NCBI GenBank assembly: GCA_035771165.1
Contig: JAWNZC010000337.1
Coordinates: 6,973,501 to 7,037,500, forward strand
DNA from: Paragorgia papillata
Lineage: Eukaryota; Cnidaria; Anthozoa; Scleralcyonacea; Coralliidae
Direction: 5' to 3'
Length of the DNA stretch: 64,000 nt
In this document: positions 47,669 to 59,948 of the stretch, one piece after another
Layout of the letters: each line of letters starts with the position of its first letter
How positions within the stretch are numbered: the first letter of the stretch is position 1
The notes under the pieces: model-generated
Told to the model about the DNA's origin: nothing
The model's input: the letters and a program-made list of their open reading frames with translations, nothing else
Databases searched by the model: none
Program-made: the position numbers and the translations under genes

Positions 47669-47944
47669 TTGTCGCAGTATGTTGCGGACAAAATTGCGGT
47701 ATCATTTGTTGCTCCCATGGCCATGCAGCATCTATTACAAAAATGTGCGACAAGCATATATAGAATCTTTCACCGATATAGATTCCCATCGACACTACCA
47801 CGGTTGAACTTCACCACTGAAAATATCTATTTTCTTTTGATGCAACACGCCTCCAAACGTTCCTCGGGAAAGCACTGGCAGTACAAAATAATTCATTTCC
47901 GCTCATCTTCCCAGGAGGATGACTTTGAAAGAAATGATGATTAA
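47669..47944 (+). CDS. uncharacterised 91-codon reading frame
   Basis: Runs from ATG to TAA, encoding a protein starting MSQYVADKIAVSFVAPMAM and ending SSSQEDDFERNDD. Composition is more protein-like than most random frames here (acidic C-terminus, no low complexity). I do not recognise it. It lies antisense in a RhoGEF intron and may be a remnant of a transposon protein. Confidence 0.25.
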   Translation: MSQYVADKIAVSFVAPMAMQHLLQKCATSIYRIFHRYRFPSTLPRLNFTTENIYFLLMQHASKRSSGKHWQYKIIHFRSSSQEDDFERNDD

Positions 47945-48639
47945 ATGCGCAGACCAAACACCGAACTTAATTACATCGGACCGATCTTTATTTCCGTCTT
48001 TTCCAGACAGACATATAGATCATTAACATCGATCCTAATTAAATTAGTCGAACTTAACTGAGACAAACGTCTTGTGAATTTCATTCTCGAATTAAATTTA
48101 CTTCCTTGCATACAAAGCTTGACCTTTGGCCAGGACGCGGGTCTCGTAAGACGATTTTCAACCTGTTTCCGCAAAAGGCTGGGGGGACGAGATATTTACC
48201 GGGGTGGGAAATAGTTTAGTAGCCTATATATTGTCAGAGGCTGCCTGAAGAAAAAAGAAACATTACTACCTTTTAGTTTGAGTTTTCCTATCGTGAACAA
48301 ACACTTAAAATGCCGATGTAAGCGCTAGCAGTATTTACATATCCCATTACATCATGAAGTATGCAATCTCAAATGACGCTTTAATCCTAATCTTATCTAT
48401 ACCAGAATTGTCTAGCATACTGATCTCTTTGTAAAGTAGACGAATGGTTCTAGCTGACCTCTTTTTCCTGCTCACGTACGCTTAAATTCATCGGAAAACT
48501 GTCCTCGGAATGCAGGAAATGGCATTTCAGAAACGACAAAAATTCAAAAATTCCTGGGGGCATACCTGGGACCTCCCTCAAACTTGTGCTTCGACCAACA
48601 CTGACCACTATACAGTAAGACATCCGAGAGATTAGAGAG

Positions 48640-48688
48640 CCGTCTTATTAACATCTATTTGTTTGGTACGTAACTCTCGTTAAATAAA

Positions 48689-48747
<59 letters not shown>

Positions 48748-48772
48748 CGTTATCGTTATCGTTATCGTTATC

Positions 48773-48841
<69 letters not shown>
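48640..48841 (+). mobile_element. retrotransposon 3' tail with expanded (TTA)n
   Basis: TAACTCTCGTTAAATAAAGT runs straight into TTATTATTA repeats, the normal 3' end of CR1/L2-like elements in invertebrates. The array is about 150 bp and is split by five CGTTAT units (48747-48777). Confidence 0.75.
48691..48841. repeat. (TTA)n microsatellite with (CGTTAT)n centre
   Basis: Pure TTA on both sides of a CGTTATCGTTAT block. Confidence 0.96.
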
Positions 48842-48842
<1 letters not shown>

Positions 48843-49435
48843 GACCTAAACAACCACAAATTTCAACAGCAGCGAAAAGGTTGAGTATAAAGACGTCTCG
48901 TGTGTATATATAGGCATTACGCAAGTCTGACCGTGTCTTTTAAAGAAAACTTCGACAGGAGGGAGGCGTGCCATCAAAGCTTTGCATAGGGGTGGCAAAT
49001 CTCTTAATACCGCCCTATTTCCGCAACAAAATTTAAAAACCGTCCCATGTGCTGTAACATCACTTTTATTGGCTTTAATTAATAAGAAAAACTGTGATAT
49101 TTGACCACATATAGTAGACGTTTAAGAGCAACAAACCTGAACTCGACAAAAGAAAATTTGAGAAGGAATAATAACCTACGCCAAGCAAATTGCTAATACC
49201 ACTTAAGTTTAATTAGATTTATTAAAGTTTAGAATTAGGAAGGAGTGGAGTATATGTTTCGAAAAATAGTGATGACACAGCTGGACTGACGTAATACTTG
49301 TTTTAATAGTACAGGAAATAAGCGAAATTCATTGTTCGTCGAGCCTGATAAAGTTTAAGTCCGCCGTTTAAGTATCGAGCATTGAAAGACACGTTGGAAC
49401 ACATCAGCACTCACTGGATAATGCACACACATATC

Positions 49436-49495
49436 ATACATATATCATATCATATCATATACATATCATATACATATTATACGATATACATATCA
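49436..49495. repeat. imperfect ATCATATACAT repeat
   Basis: Irregular CATATCATA/CATATACAT units. Confidence 0.8.
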
Positions 49496-49499
49496 ATGC

Positions 49500-51505
49500 T
49501 AATTTTCAGTGCAAATAACAAATCGAAAGCACGAACCATTTTAATTATAATAAAATTTTAAGTTAGATATTTTAAAATTATATAAATATATGTACGTATG
49601 TTATATCATTTTATACAAATACATTATACCTTTATATATCCTAGGGTTCAATACCATGATGATCGAAGGATATATTATACATGTAGTTTACATGCATGGA
49701 TAGACTTGAGTTTGTGTTTTTTCAGATAAGAGGTCCTACCGTGCACAAACAGGCGACAAGCAGAATAAATAAGCAACCATAATGGACCGTCTCAATCTTC
49801 CATGTCTGGTTTGGGCCACATATTGTTTAAAGGAAGTCCAATCTGGTCTTGATCACGATACAACAGTCTTAGTCAAATCTTTGACGATTTCAATGATTAT
49901 TTTAATTAAATTCACATTTATATTCACAAAATATGACACATGCGCCGAATGTATATTCAGCCGGCGACCACAACGAAGTTGATCATTGCTGGTCTGTTCG
50001 AAACAATGTATATCACTAGTCGCTAGGTACATATTACGATTGCACTATGAACGTCGACACATTCTGAGCAACACTACAGCAATCAAATATCACACCTTCT
50101 AAAACACAAGTGTTGTTTCTACAAGCTAATACAAAAACCTGATACACATCTAATCTAATACGAGACCGTTTTGTATATAAATTCAGTGTCGTTATGTTTT
50201 AAATTAATCCAAAGGTTAACACAACCATGATAAACGGTAAAAGAACAGCGTAAAGTACCCACCAACCTGTCATATTGGTCATTCGTGATCCGCGTGACTC
50301 GTTTTTTTTATCAAAATAATCAAAATGTAGGCCTCTTCATTCGAGTACATATTCAAACTATATTCCTGTAGCAGAAACAGCGCAAAGGTATCGAATTTCT
50401 AGGTGAGCCAAATAACTTCCTGTATAAGCTTAAAGCTCACGATTAAGGTAGGATCGAATTACAAACAAAGCGATAATGTATTGTAAAGAGTAAAATAAAA
50501 GTAAAAGTTAAGGCTCAGGTATTTAGATCCTGGGAGTGACTTACCATCCTAATTGGTATATTACATAAAACACGAAATAAACCCGATTTTCTTCACAAAG
50601 CACACTTAGTAAAGTAGAAAGAAAATATCGAGAAAGAATATTAAACTCGTGCAATGTGCAATCAATACTATATATAGCTAAGATTACATACTGCAAATCA
50701 AAGTGTTCAGTTTCAAACTAATCTCAACGTGATCTCTTTATATATATATATTATAAGAGTTTTAGCCCATTGTATTAAAATGAAATTCATGTCGTCTTTG
50801 CCCAATTGTCAAATGGTGTAAATTCGACGAATGGTGTAAATTCGAATGGATTAAACATATGTCGTAAACTAGTTTGTTGACCTAAATTTACTTTTAGGCT
50901 AGAATTGAACCCGGAACTTTCCGATAATCGCCAGTGATACTGTGATAGTGCGGGACACTATATTGTGTACTTCTAAAAAAGCGCAATTGTATTGAACAAT
51001 TTCAAATACAGTCATGACCAATGTAAATACAGTCAGCAAACACAAGCAGTTCAACCCAACTAACGACATCACAAGAAGTAACGCTCTTAATGTTGACGTA
51101 TTCGTTTGTCAAGTTAAGATTCATTGGCTCCTGAGAATTCTGATTAATTAAACTAATAGATTTTCCAAGTGATCTTATCTATGACTATGGTCTGGTATTA
51201 CGAATGACTAGTTGCAAGTACGTTGAAAGTGAGACATATTTTAAACAAATATGCTGAACTAACAAGCTAAATAATCGCGAGAAAGATTCTAACCGTTACT
51301 AATTGTGGGACAATAATTAGTCCAACATTAATCGAAGTAGCACTTAATATCATTATTCTCCACGTCAGTTCCCTGTCCCATAATATTTTTATTCCAGTTG
51401 GAACGACGTCAAAAACACAAATTAATTTAGGAATTCGGAAACGTTAAGAACAGAACATATCCTGATTCCAGAAACCCGCAATCCTTAGGACAGTGAGTAT
51501 ACTCA
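49500..51505. other. intronic stretch, nothing recognised
   Basis: AT-rich, no convincing exon. The sequence near 50245 (acceptor-like GACAG, 8 bp, donor GTACTT) would fit the missing phase 1-to-0 exon only as an 8 bp microexon and has a poor pyrimidine tract. Confidence 0.45.
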
Positions 51506-51507
51506 TA

Positions 51508-51620
51508 CCCCGTTTACACTATAGAGCAAAAGTATCCGGATTAACATTGTTTTTTTATTCCCATGAGGATGAAAAACAATGTGAATCCGGATACTTTTGC
51601 TCTACTGTAAACGGGGCCTA
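51508..51620. mobile_element. short foldback of the CCCCGTTTACA type
   Basis: CCCCGTTTACACTATAGAGC, AAAAGTATCCGGATTAACAT and inverse, ending GTAAACGGGGCC. Confidence 0.88.
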
Positions 51621-51684
51621 AGAAAGGTGAAAGTCCTAGAGACCTGAAGAGAACTGAAAAATGCCTAGTGTGTTATAACCATAG

Positions 51685-52692
51685 AAATAATATACCTAGA
51701 ATGCGTGCTCTGTCACGTGACAGGTGTCCAAATTAAATTTATTTTGCCCTTATAGATCCGCCATTTTGAATTTTGCAAGGGGTGGGATATATATACAACA
51801 ATGATCGCCTCTCAAAATAAAGAATTGGAGGACGTTTCAGGGATAAATTGGATACATGCATGACAACAAATCAGCCACATACACATTAGCATAAAATAAA
51901 ACAATTTGCAAGACACTTGCTTTGTTAAACGTACTAAAAACTATAAGTTCAAAATTATATTTCGATCAATTCACCACAATTACAAAAAGCAACAAAAAGA
52001 TAGGCTCACGCTAAACTTGAAACTCAGAAATTGTCTGCATCAAAGGAAGCCCGTTTAAAAGAAAAGAAAATAATCAAATACGTAATGGAAACTAGGAGAA
52101 AATCTTAAGAACAACACGGATTTAAGATGTCAATATAAATAGATGTCGAAAAGACTGATGTATAAAAAGTATGACAGGTGCATAAACATATTTTATATTT
52201 CAAAAATCACAAGCTAGAATCCCTATTAGATTGGATAAAAAAGAACAAAACACTTACTGGATTAATCCTCCACATTCAGTATAAATCACATACAGATTGG
52301 CAAGTGGGAATCATTAAAGTATATATAATGTAAAACAGTAAAAACACTAAAACCATTCGACATTCGTATTAAAAGGCCACTATCGTCGCCATTTCTACAT
52401 CCAGAGTTTGATGTTCGAAATGTTTTGGCGAAGGATATTGCACTTCACATGCCTTTATCTTTAAATTCACTAATCCAGTAAATTTCCAGGCGTAAAAAAC
52501 AAAGAAATTCAGTGCTGAAATACATCCATCGTCCACTCCACACCGGTTATCAACCGCGGCCGTGTAAAAAACTGTTAAAAAGTCCTAGGGCGAGTTCCTT
52601 TTGCCCTTATAAATCCGCCATTTTGTGGCGACAATTTTTTGACTGACAGGAGATAGGAGCCCGCATTCTAGGTATAGTATTTCTATGGTTAT
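51685..52692. mobile_element. possible 1 kb element with inverted ends
   Basis: ACCATAGAAATAATATACCTAGAATGCG near 51680 is mirrored at 52660-52692 (GCATTCTAGGTATAGTATTTCTATGGTTATAA), giving terminal inverted repeats of about 30 bp. GCCATTTTG and TGCCCTTATA motifs lie inside both ends in the same orientation. No coding frame in between. Confidence 0.6.
51780..52600. other. intronic stretch, nothing recognised
   Basis: AT-rich. TTTTGCCCTTATAGATCCGC at 51741 recurs as TTTTGCCCTTATAAATCCGC near 52600, and CACCTAGAATGCG-like text appears at both ends, so the stretch may lie between the ends of one larger element (51685-52690). Confidence 0.4.
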
Positions 52693-53317
52693 AACCCGAT
52701 CGCAGTGGGAATTGAATAAAAATACATTTTATTATATGACCATTTCCGCAAGCGGTCTGGAACATGAAATCCAGCAATTTGATTAGATCCTGAGCGGTCT
52801 GGAATTTGCCGTTCCAGACCGCTGAGAATTTTATAAACAAAACGAAAGTCATGTCAGTATACATGCAACAAGAAGGATAATAATTTCAGAACTACTCATT
52901 GTTGAAATATATCGTGCAGGTATGTTGTTAGAAATTGTGTTAAGCTTTCATTTGATGTATAGTTTAAGTCTCCATGTCATGTGAAACTTTTTAAAATGTT
53001 CAAAATGTTCGTAGCAATGTTCGTAATAATATAACATTTACTTCTCACAAATATTATAGAATTTCAAATGGTTTTTTTTATTCAACTATACGTAACGTGT
53101 ACAACCTTGAGCGATATGTCAAACAAAATTAGCAATTGGAAAATGCTATTTGGGGAAGAAAGTTCAGGATCACAGTTAAACGGAAAGTACTTTAAAAATG
53201 GGAAAACATATGCCATTTTGGTTTAGTTCGCAAGAAAGATGGTGGCGAATACGAGCCTAACACTTTGTCAAGTTTTCACAGAACATTTACAACACTTGTA
53301 TTCATATAATAAACTAT

Positions 53318-53455
53318 TTATTGACCTCGCTTGTTCGGTCTGTCGGACCTCCGTTTCCTGCACGGACCTCGCTTCGCTGCGTTCGTTCGGTCCGTACTAA
53401 AACGTCGGTCCGATATTTCACTAGTACAGACCTCACGCTCGGTCAATAAGTAGTA
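53318..53455. mobile_element. relative of the family E hairpin block
   Basis: TTGACCTCGCTTGTTCGGTC, TTCGTTCGGTCCGTACTAAA and CAGACCTCACGCTCGGTCAA resemble the end of 10757-11300 and 25537-26096. Confidence 0.65.
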
Positions 53456-53457
53456 TT

Positions 53458-53648
53458 TAAGAAATAGAAAATGGCCGCCCGTGTTTATATAGCCTGATGC
53501 AAATATGGTGAGTTGGGAGAATTCGAAAGTTTATGTGAACCCGAGCCGTAGGCGAGGGTTTACATAAGTACTTTCGAATTCTCCCAACTCACTCGAGTGT
53601 TTGCATCAGGTTATATAAACACAGGGCATCCATTTTCTATTTCTTTTA
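53458..53648. mobile_element. foldback repeat
   Basis: GAAATAGAAAATGGCCGCCC, GTGTTTATATAGCCTGATGC and GAGTTGGGAGAATTCGAAAG, inverted to CATTTTCTATTTCTT. The inner GAACCCGAGCCGTAGGCGAG pairs with itself. GTGTTTACATAGCCTGATAT recurs at 53690. Confidence 0.85.
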
Positions 53649-53719
53649 TGAAATAAGGTTAAAAATTGTGCCGTGACATCACAACCGTGTTTACATAGCC
53701 TGATATAAACACGGTAATT

Positions 53720-54800
53720 GACCAATCACAGCGTGCGTAAGACGCAACCTATTTTATAAAAAATATCAGTGATGCAAAATCTTGTGTCCGACATAATTCT
53801 TAACTGAAATGACAAATATTACTTAATTCTTGACACCTCTCCATTGGCGCACCCAAGATTAACAAAATAATTATTAATTAATATCAAGATTAACCAAAAC
53901 TCCGTGAGATGTTTCGCTTTGGATATAAATATACAGTTAAATGTAAGAAGTTTCTGTTCGGGAAAATAACATAGCGTTTATTTTGCGAAAAAGTCCCCCC
54001 TTCTCTTCATGACTACAGAACTTCCATCCAAAGTTTGCAGAATTAAATTTCACAACAATATCTGATGAAAGATATAAGTTTAATAATCTGTAAGAGGAAG
54101 TGCTCTAACGTTGATAAGCCTTACCACCTTACGGTACATGCTATTAAAAGGAAATAATAAGCCATAAAAAAAATTGTTTGCCACACCTTTCATTTCCGGT
54201 CACTACACCAATCTTTCTAATAATCAGAGATAAAAATAGCAAATGACTTTTGGTTCACTAGGTGTGAAACACTTTTCACGTCCTTGACATAAGTCAGTAA
54301 CCTTTCCCTGTTCCTGTTATATGGCGCGCCGTTTCGGCCAAAAGCATTCGAGAATTTGTTTTTCAGGTCGAGAATTGGCCAAAAGCATGCGAGAAATTTT
54401 AACCGACATGCGAGAAACTTTAATCGTATTTTGGTTTGTCAATCATATTTTTTTACTAGTCTACCTTTATTTTATCGATTCGGTTTGCGTAGTCAAGTCT
54501 TTTTTCTCAAGTAGTCGAGAATATTTTCATCATTCCGGTCCACAACTGAAGTAAAACATACGGGGGAGGCGTGTTATATGGGCAGTGTGCTATACTTAGC
54601 ACTGGTATTTTGGGTATTACTATAAAATATATGCTTTAAGTGTCGCTACTGTACTTAATTTCGATTCTAATAAGTTTTGTTACAACCTATTTGCCCACTT
54701 TGTGTCTATATAGACGACAGATGGCGAACTTGCCGTTACTAAATAGTTATTTGGAATTATTATATTATCCTAGTTCAGTAGCATGTTGAGTTGAATAGTG
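53720..54800. other. intronic stretch, nothing assigned
   Basis: An 8 bp segment near 54133-54140 on the minus strand has a good acceptor (TTATTTCCTTTTAATAG) and donor (GTAAGG), and would restore the missing RhoGEF phase as a microexon (Ser-Cys-Thr). It is unsupported otherwise. The rest is AT-rich. Confidence 0.35.
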
Positions 54801-54811
54801 TTTAAGATCAA

Positions 54812-55132
54812 ATGAGACCAAAAGCTAGCCTACTGTATAAAAATATCAAAAATATTCAACTTGTGGAGAAAGCGTTTGCAAGAGGCGGTAAGGAGACTAG
54901 GAACGAGAGTTCCGGGAGCCCCAAGCTCCAGGAGCGCCGAGATGCCTGCGGAGGAGGCGAAGTATATACACATGCACAGGTGAGTTGCAGTTGCCGACAG
55001 TGGTACTTACCGGAGCTGGAGACGTTGGCGAATTACAAGGACTCGCAGCACCACCGGGACTTGCTAAAAAATGTCAAATCACTAATTAGTTATGTACCAA
55101 CCTATAGTAACCAACTATCTATACTCAATTGA
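54812..55132 (+). CDS. uncharacterised 106-codon reading frame
   Basis: ATG to TGA-type stop, GC-richer than its surroundings (about 54880-55065). The protein is basic and Ser/Gly-rich, then WYLPELETLANYKDSQHHRD. A donor-like CAG/GTGAGT at about 54978 lies inside it, so it could also be part of a spliced transcript. Not recognised; antisense to the host gene. Confidence 0.25.
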   Translation: MRPKASLLYKNIKNIQLVEKAFARGGKETRNESSGSPKLQERRDACGGGEVYTHAQVSCSCRQWYLPELETLANYKDSQHHRDLLKNVKSLISYVPTYSNQLSILN

Positions 55133-55840
55133 ATAGACCATTTGCACGACGACGTACTATGGCGTTGGGTGACCACAACTACCAGAATGCTTTGCTAGTT
55201 TTCTCTATTTATTTAACAGCACTAGGATACTGGCAAGGTATTCTTATCATTCAGTATAGACCTGGAGCGTGGGGAATTCGATGAAATATTACCCCTCGGT
55301 ATGATATATCATCCCGAGGGGTAATATTTCATCGAATTCCCCGAGCGAAAGGTCTATAAATTATATATTATATCGAAACAATTAATCTTTCCAAAAAAAG
55401 CTTAAATAATGTTAATAAAGTTAGCTTAGCTTAACTTTTGTCCGCTTTTCATTGTCTGTTTCCATTCTTTTGTCGTCTCAAGGCTTCTGGATGCATTGTT
55501 TGTTTTGTATTCCCTGAATCCTTATTTTTCTTGTAACCTAACAATCTTCTTGTCAACATCTGAATGTTCAGGCGAAACGTTTTCTTATCTCGCCAACTCC
55601 GCCATTGTTGACAGCTTCGTGAATCGTGCGTGACATTCACGCGTCGTACACGAACTCGAATACCCCGCCACAGCGGGTATTCGAGGTTATACCCCGCTGT
55701 GGAGGGTAATTCTACGATATGATAAATTAACTGGTCACGTGGTACAAATCAAGCTCTCCGACTGGACAATTTACAGTTGAGATATAATATTGCTAGTTGT
55801 AGTCACCTAACGCCATCGTACATCACATGACGATACAAGA
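55131..55840. mobile_element. inverted-repeat element related to 26667-27060, with insertions
   Basis: Left end GACCATTTGCACGACGACGT, GGCGTTGGGTGACCACAACT, ACCAGAATGCTTTGCTAG; right end TTGCTAGTTGTAGTCACCTA and ACGCCATCGTACATCACATG. Two other foldbacks sit between (55258-55363 and about 55655-55715). Confidence 0.65.
55258..55363. mobile_element. near-perfect foldback
   Basis: TATAGACCTGGAGCGTGGGG, AATTCGATGAAATATTACCC and CTCGG with inverse ending GGTCTATA. Confidence 0.9.
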
Positions 55841-55856
55841 CACACATGTAACTTAC

Positions 55857-55913
55857 AATTTCCAGCACTGCTGGGCGGTTTACCAAGAAGAGTAAGTGCC
55901 ACATAAGAACCAC
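55857..55913 (-). CDS. ARHGEF11/12: RhoGEF exon: end of PDZ domain
   Basis: 57 bp exon, acceptor TTTTTACATTCTAG, donor GTAAGT, entering and leaving in phase 1. With the last base of the 59530 exon it reads GGSYVALTLLGKPPSSAG, the final PDZ strand; family members have SG.YVALT in the same place. The exact phase match with the previous exon supports the joint. The next exon should start in phase 1, but the next one found (45608-45676) starts in phase 0, so at least one exon in this 10.2 kb intron is missing. Confidence 0.88.
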
Positions 55914-56714
55914 CTAGAATGTAAAAATACCACCTTTAACCAAAGCCTTTGTGAACATATTTCCTGTCACTGGGGATGAGGAAAGGTTCAAACCTTTAAA
56001 CCTTCCTATCTCGCTCTGTATAAAGACTGAAACCAAAAACCTACACTGCATTTCACTTCACGACACGACACGACTATCAGGCTATGCAAACACGGTTGTG
56101 ACGTCACGGCACATTTCTTAGTCTTATTACTCGGGCTACTTGTGGTAGACCGTACTCGGGCTACTTGTGGTAGACCGAGTCTAGGTTTCGCCTCGGTTTC
56201 TGTGTTTGTATTTTTTTTCGGTGTCATAAAATTGCATTTTTGCATTTTACTTCCGGTATACGGTCAGCTGATCATGCTTAACCAATCCTGGTGTGTGCTC
56301 ACTTGCATCACAGCTAGCATGCTCGACTCGACAGTCAAGTTTTCTTGCGACAGCTTGGCGTTTGACCTGGTTTGACGAAGTATCGAAGCTTTTACACGAT
56401 CAAATATCTAACTATTTTGCTGTTATAACACTTTCATAGTATACATGTACAAATTCCATTAATCATTTTGAAGACCAATTGGAATAAGTCGAACTAAGAT
56501 TTACTTCATTTGTTACAAGATTGAAATTAAATCACGAAAAATTAATATATTTTTTAAATCAATGGACAAAAATTAGAATTTGATATCATATTTGAGCAGA
56601 TCTTGACGCATGCATTCTTAAAATATATAACTTTACATATTTTTCTGTACTCTGATAAAAGTTATACAATGCACACTAATCATACTTTCAATGGCCACTT
56701 TTTCTTGCCCACCC

Positions 56715-56716
56715 CC

Positions 56717-56750
<34 letters not shown>
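56715..56750. repeat. (AT)n microsatellite
   Basis: About 16 AT units. Confidence 0.95.
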
Positions 56751-56752
<2 letters not shown>

Positions 56753-57273
56753 TGATCTACATCGATTGACTTATCCCGAACTACTATTTCTGGATGTCTT
56801 AATTTGCTTGTCATAGATGAACATTCTCTTGACACTTGCACAGAAATATTGGTTTCTAGCACCAAAAGCAAACACAGTAAAAGAGAAAAGATGAAGAAAG
56901 CAAAGAAAGAGAAGGACGATAAAAGCTGGAACAGAAGACAAAAAAGAAAGACAAAACAGAGAAAAAGATAAAGGAACAATGTAATAACAAGAAGAATGAG
57001 AAAAAGAAGAGTTCCAAAAAAGAGAAAAAGGACATTTCCGAGAAATTTAGAAATGACGAGAAAGAATTAATTAAAAATAAAAAGAGGAAATCGTTTGGTA
57101 GACGAACGGTAGCCTTCATTTGCTGTTGTATGTGTAGCAAAAATGAAGCAACTCGTCACGAAGACGTACAGTATATCAGATCAATAACAGTGCAAAAGAC
57201 GAAACTATGGCAAAAAATACAGACGACTGTACGCAAACATTTTAAAACTCCTCCTGCATGTGTCTTTTGTTAA
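56748..57273 (+). pseudogene. lysine-rich reading frame with one apparent frameshift
   Basis: Two overlapping plus-strand frames look like one protein. The first (56752 to about 56970) reads IDLSRTTISGCLNLLVIDEH, then EILVSSTKSKHSKREKMKKA and a Lys/Glu/Asp-rich tail. The second runs from about 56923 to TAA at 57271 and reads ...KKEKKDISEKFRNDEKELIK, KRKSFGRRTVAFICCCMCSK, RHEDVQYIRSITVQKTKLWQ and ends KHFKTPPACVFC. The shift falls in an A/G-rich run, so it may be a sequencing error. No family recognised. It lies antisense in the PDZ intron. Confidence 0.45.
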
Positions 57274-57279
57274 TATTTA

Positions 57280-59520
57280 ATCTTTAAATGCGTTGAGGTT
57301 GAGAAATCATGATTAAATACTGCATGTTCTCTCTTTAATTACTCGGGCTACCTGTGGTAAACCAAAACTATGGTTTTGGCGCCGGTTCTTTTAGCAACGG
57401 TAGACGTTATGCACCCGTAAAAACCTGGCTGACTGTCTGGGTTATTGACACTTTTGTGACGCAATAGGTTGCTTCTATCAGATTCATCGGCGCGCGAAAC
57501 ATTTGGAGCGAATCGTAGAGGCAGTATAAGCAGAGGTGTGCCAATGTTTGCCGATGTAGCAACGAAGTAAGTAACAGGGTTATGTGATCTAGTCGATGTG
57601 GCGTCAATCTGCTTTATGCTTCTGTACTTCGTCCATCTTGTTTGCGAACGATTGAGTCATTGAAAACGAGTTGTTTCTTTCGATTTTGGGAAGATTTTAT
57701 CAAGATAAGGAACTAGTTATAACCTATATATGTGTCACATCAACGTTAATATATATATAGAACTTGTCGAAACACCATGTGAATTACCTGTTCTACTACA
57801 TGGCCTATCTTTTAGGTTTACATGATCAGAGTTGTTTGAAAGGAAATATATATTTGCAGTTGTTTCGCTCCTAACTCAAAGTCATTTTGTCCTCAACTCA
57901 GAGGCGCTTAGCCCCAAGAGTTACAGACAAACAGTTTACCGTTACAAACGGAAAGGCTACCGTCGATTGCATCCAAGGATGGACACCGCTGATAACGAAA
58001 CATTCCCCCGCCAACGTCAAACTTTACCGTTTCCCAGGAGCGTTAGACAGGTTTCTATTAGCTCAACCAATCACGTTTAACCAGTCTCGCGGTGATTGAT
58101 TTGGAGTTCGAATCTAAAATGTTACAACTACTAATATAATTACAATATTGTTAAATCTGAACAAACGCCTGCAAAGATTATAATCGACTCCCTCTCTGCT
58201 CTGTGACCATAGAAGCCTATTTATACTTGGTTAATTTTTCCTACGCGCGACTGAAAATCGACTAATCATTGTGATTTTATTGCGTTTTGTTACAGAAACA
58301 TGTACTGACTGATTAATTCAAATACATGTGCATTTGCTCTTAAAATTTTGAAACAAGAAGCATATCTGCTCCTGAAAAGAAAAAGGTTAAATTCCTAGCC
58401 TTAATATAATTAATAATAAGCCATGTTTGGAATAGAGAGTCTTAGTGGTACAATATTCCTATAGTTCTGCCTTTTCCACACTTGTGTCATTACACCACTA
58501 AATTAAATAGCTAATATAGCTAATTGCAACTGCAATAAAATCAATTTACATGTAGACATTGCATATACTGTATAATTATATTTATGACAAATATGTAACT
58601 ATTAGTCAGTGAAGTCGAGGTGACTACCGGTGGATACTGCATGTGACAAACTCTCAATGATCGCATACTTCAAAATAACAATCCCGGGAGAAGACTGAAA
58701 TGAGTGAACTCAACGCTGTTTGAAATAAGTACCAGTCCATTAGTGCATGGGACAGAATCCCAAAATTGATCGATTGGTACCGATGGAGGTCAACATCCCT
58801 AGTTTACGTTTTTGGATGATAGTATTTCCAGATGTTTCATTTTCAGGGGGAACGCATGACTATATAGTTTTCTGACCCTAACCCCAACAGACAGTTTTCC
58901 AGCATGAGAGCTAGAAATGCCATTACGTCGCTATTTAATTTGTTTTATTATACTAAACTTTTATAATACTATAATACATTATATTAAACATTTTTAGGGG
59001 CTAAAAAGCATCATACCCACAGTGCAACAAACAGGAGCCATTTTTGCCTATTTTTTGCAAACTATTTTCTAGACCATAAATAGATCGCAAAATAGAAGTT
59101 TAGACACTAACATGGCAGCCTAAGGCAAAATAATGTGCTAAACCAACTTTTCTGAAAAATGTTGGAAGATGACGCTTCGGCAAATGGTGTCACATGCACA
59201 TATTCATTTACTACGCATAAAGACCTTTTTAAAAATGTATGTCACCCTTTGTCCCCTATCGAGTGGTATACCAACAAACCGTCTGGCTCATACGCTACAT
59301 TTCCCAAACCACTTTTTGACAAACAATTTCTAGTGATGTGATATTCGAAGATTCACCGCTCAAAGGATCAATCAAAATGCAGAAATCATTATTATCAGCT
59401 GTGAAATTATACTACGACATGCACAAGTACAAGGCTAAATGTACCTAACAATTTTGTCTAATAAAACTATGCAAGTACAAAAAGTAAAAATTCCAGCTAA
59501 TAATTATTGCTTTGTTAATG
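57280..59520. other. intronic stretch, nothing assigned
   Basis: ACTCGGGCTACCTGTGGTAA at 57343 repeats a motif present twice at 56127-56172. A MITE end (TAGTCAGTGAAGTCGAGGTG) lies at 58604. The small frames at 57832-58099 and 59159-59341 are unrecognised. Confidence 0.4.
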
Positions 59521-59529
59521 CAACTTTAC

Positions 59530-59587
59530 CTTTTATCAAGTTGACCACTTCCTTGTGATTCGAGTTGGTTACCAAAGTTCCGTTTAC
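59530..59587 (-). CDS. ARHGEF11/12: RhoGEF exon: C-terminal half of PDZ domain
   Basis: 58 bp exon with acceptor CACTCTTTAG and donor GTAAAG, phase 0 to 1. It encodes VNGTLVTNSNHKEVVNLIK, the last beta strand and second helix of a PDZ domain. This is nearly the same as the corresponding stretch of PDZ-RhoGEF and LARG (VNGT.VT.S.H.EVV.LIK). The upstream half of the PDZ domain should lie to the right, but no convincing exon for it was found before the window end, so the preceding intron is probably longer than 4.4 kb. Confidence 0.88.
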
Positions 59588-59769
59588 CTAAAGAGTGATA
59601 AAAGTTTAAGAGTTTCTATACTTGATTTACTGCTCCCTGCAGACTGAGGAATATTGCAAAGTTTTAATAAACATTGGAAACAAGAAATTGAATAAAATAA
59701 TGCATGATTTGTTAGCTGCGTAATGTTTGCAAACTGCAACATAGTCAATCAAGATATGCACTGCAAAAG

Positions 59770-59945
59770 TTCCAATAATTGTCAAGATAATTTTTCTTGT
59801 TTTGAGATTTTATTTCTTGTTTTAAGATATTTAATCTTGTTTTAAGACAAAATATCTTGTCAAGAAAACTCAGTAAGATTATTTATTATAGAAGAAAATC
59901 TTAAAACAAGTATTTTTTTAAAACAGTTTTTTTGAGTTTTTCAGT
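59770..59945. repeat. TCTTGTTTTAAGAT repeats
   Basis: AATTTTTCTTGTTTTGAGAT, TTCTTGTTTTAAGATATTTA, ATCTTGTTTTAAGACAAAAT in direct order and then AATCTTAAAACAAG inverted. The unit can fold on itself. Confidence 0.7.
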
Positions 59946-59948
59946 GTG

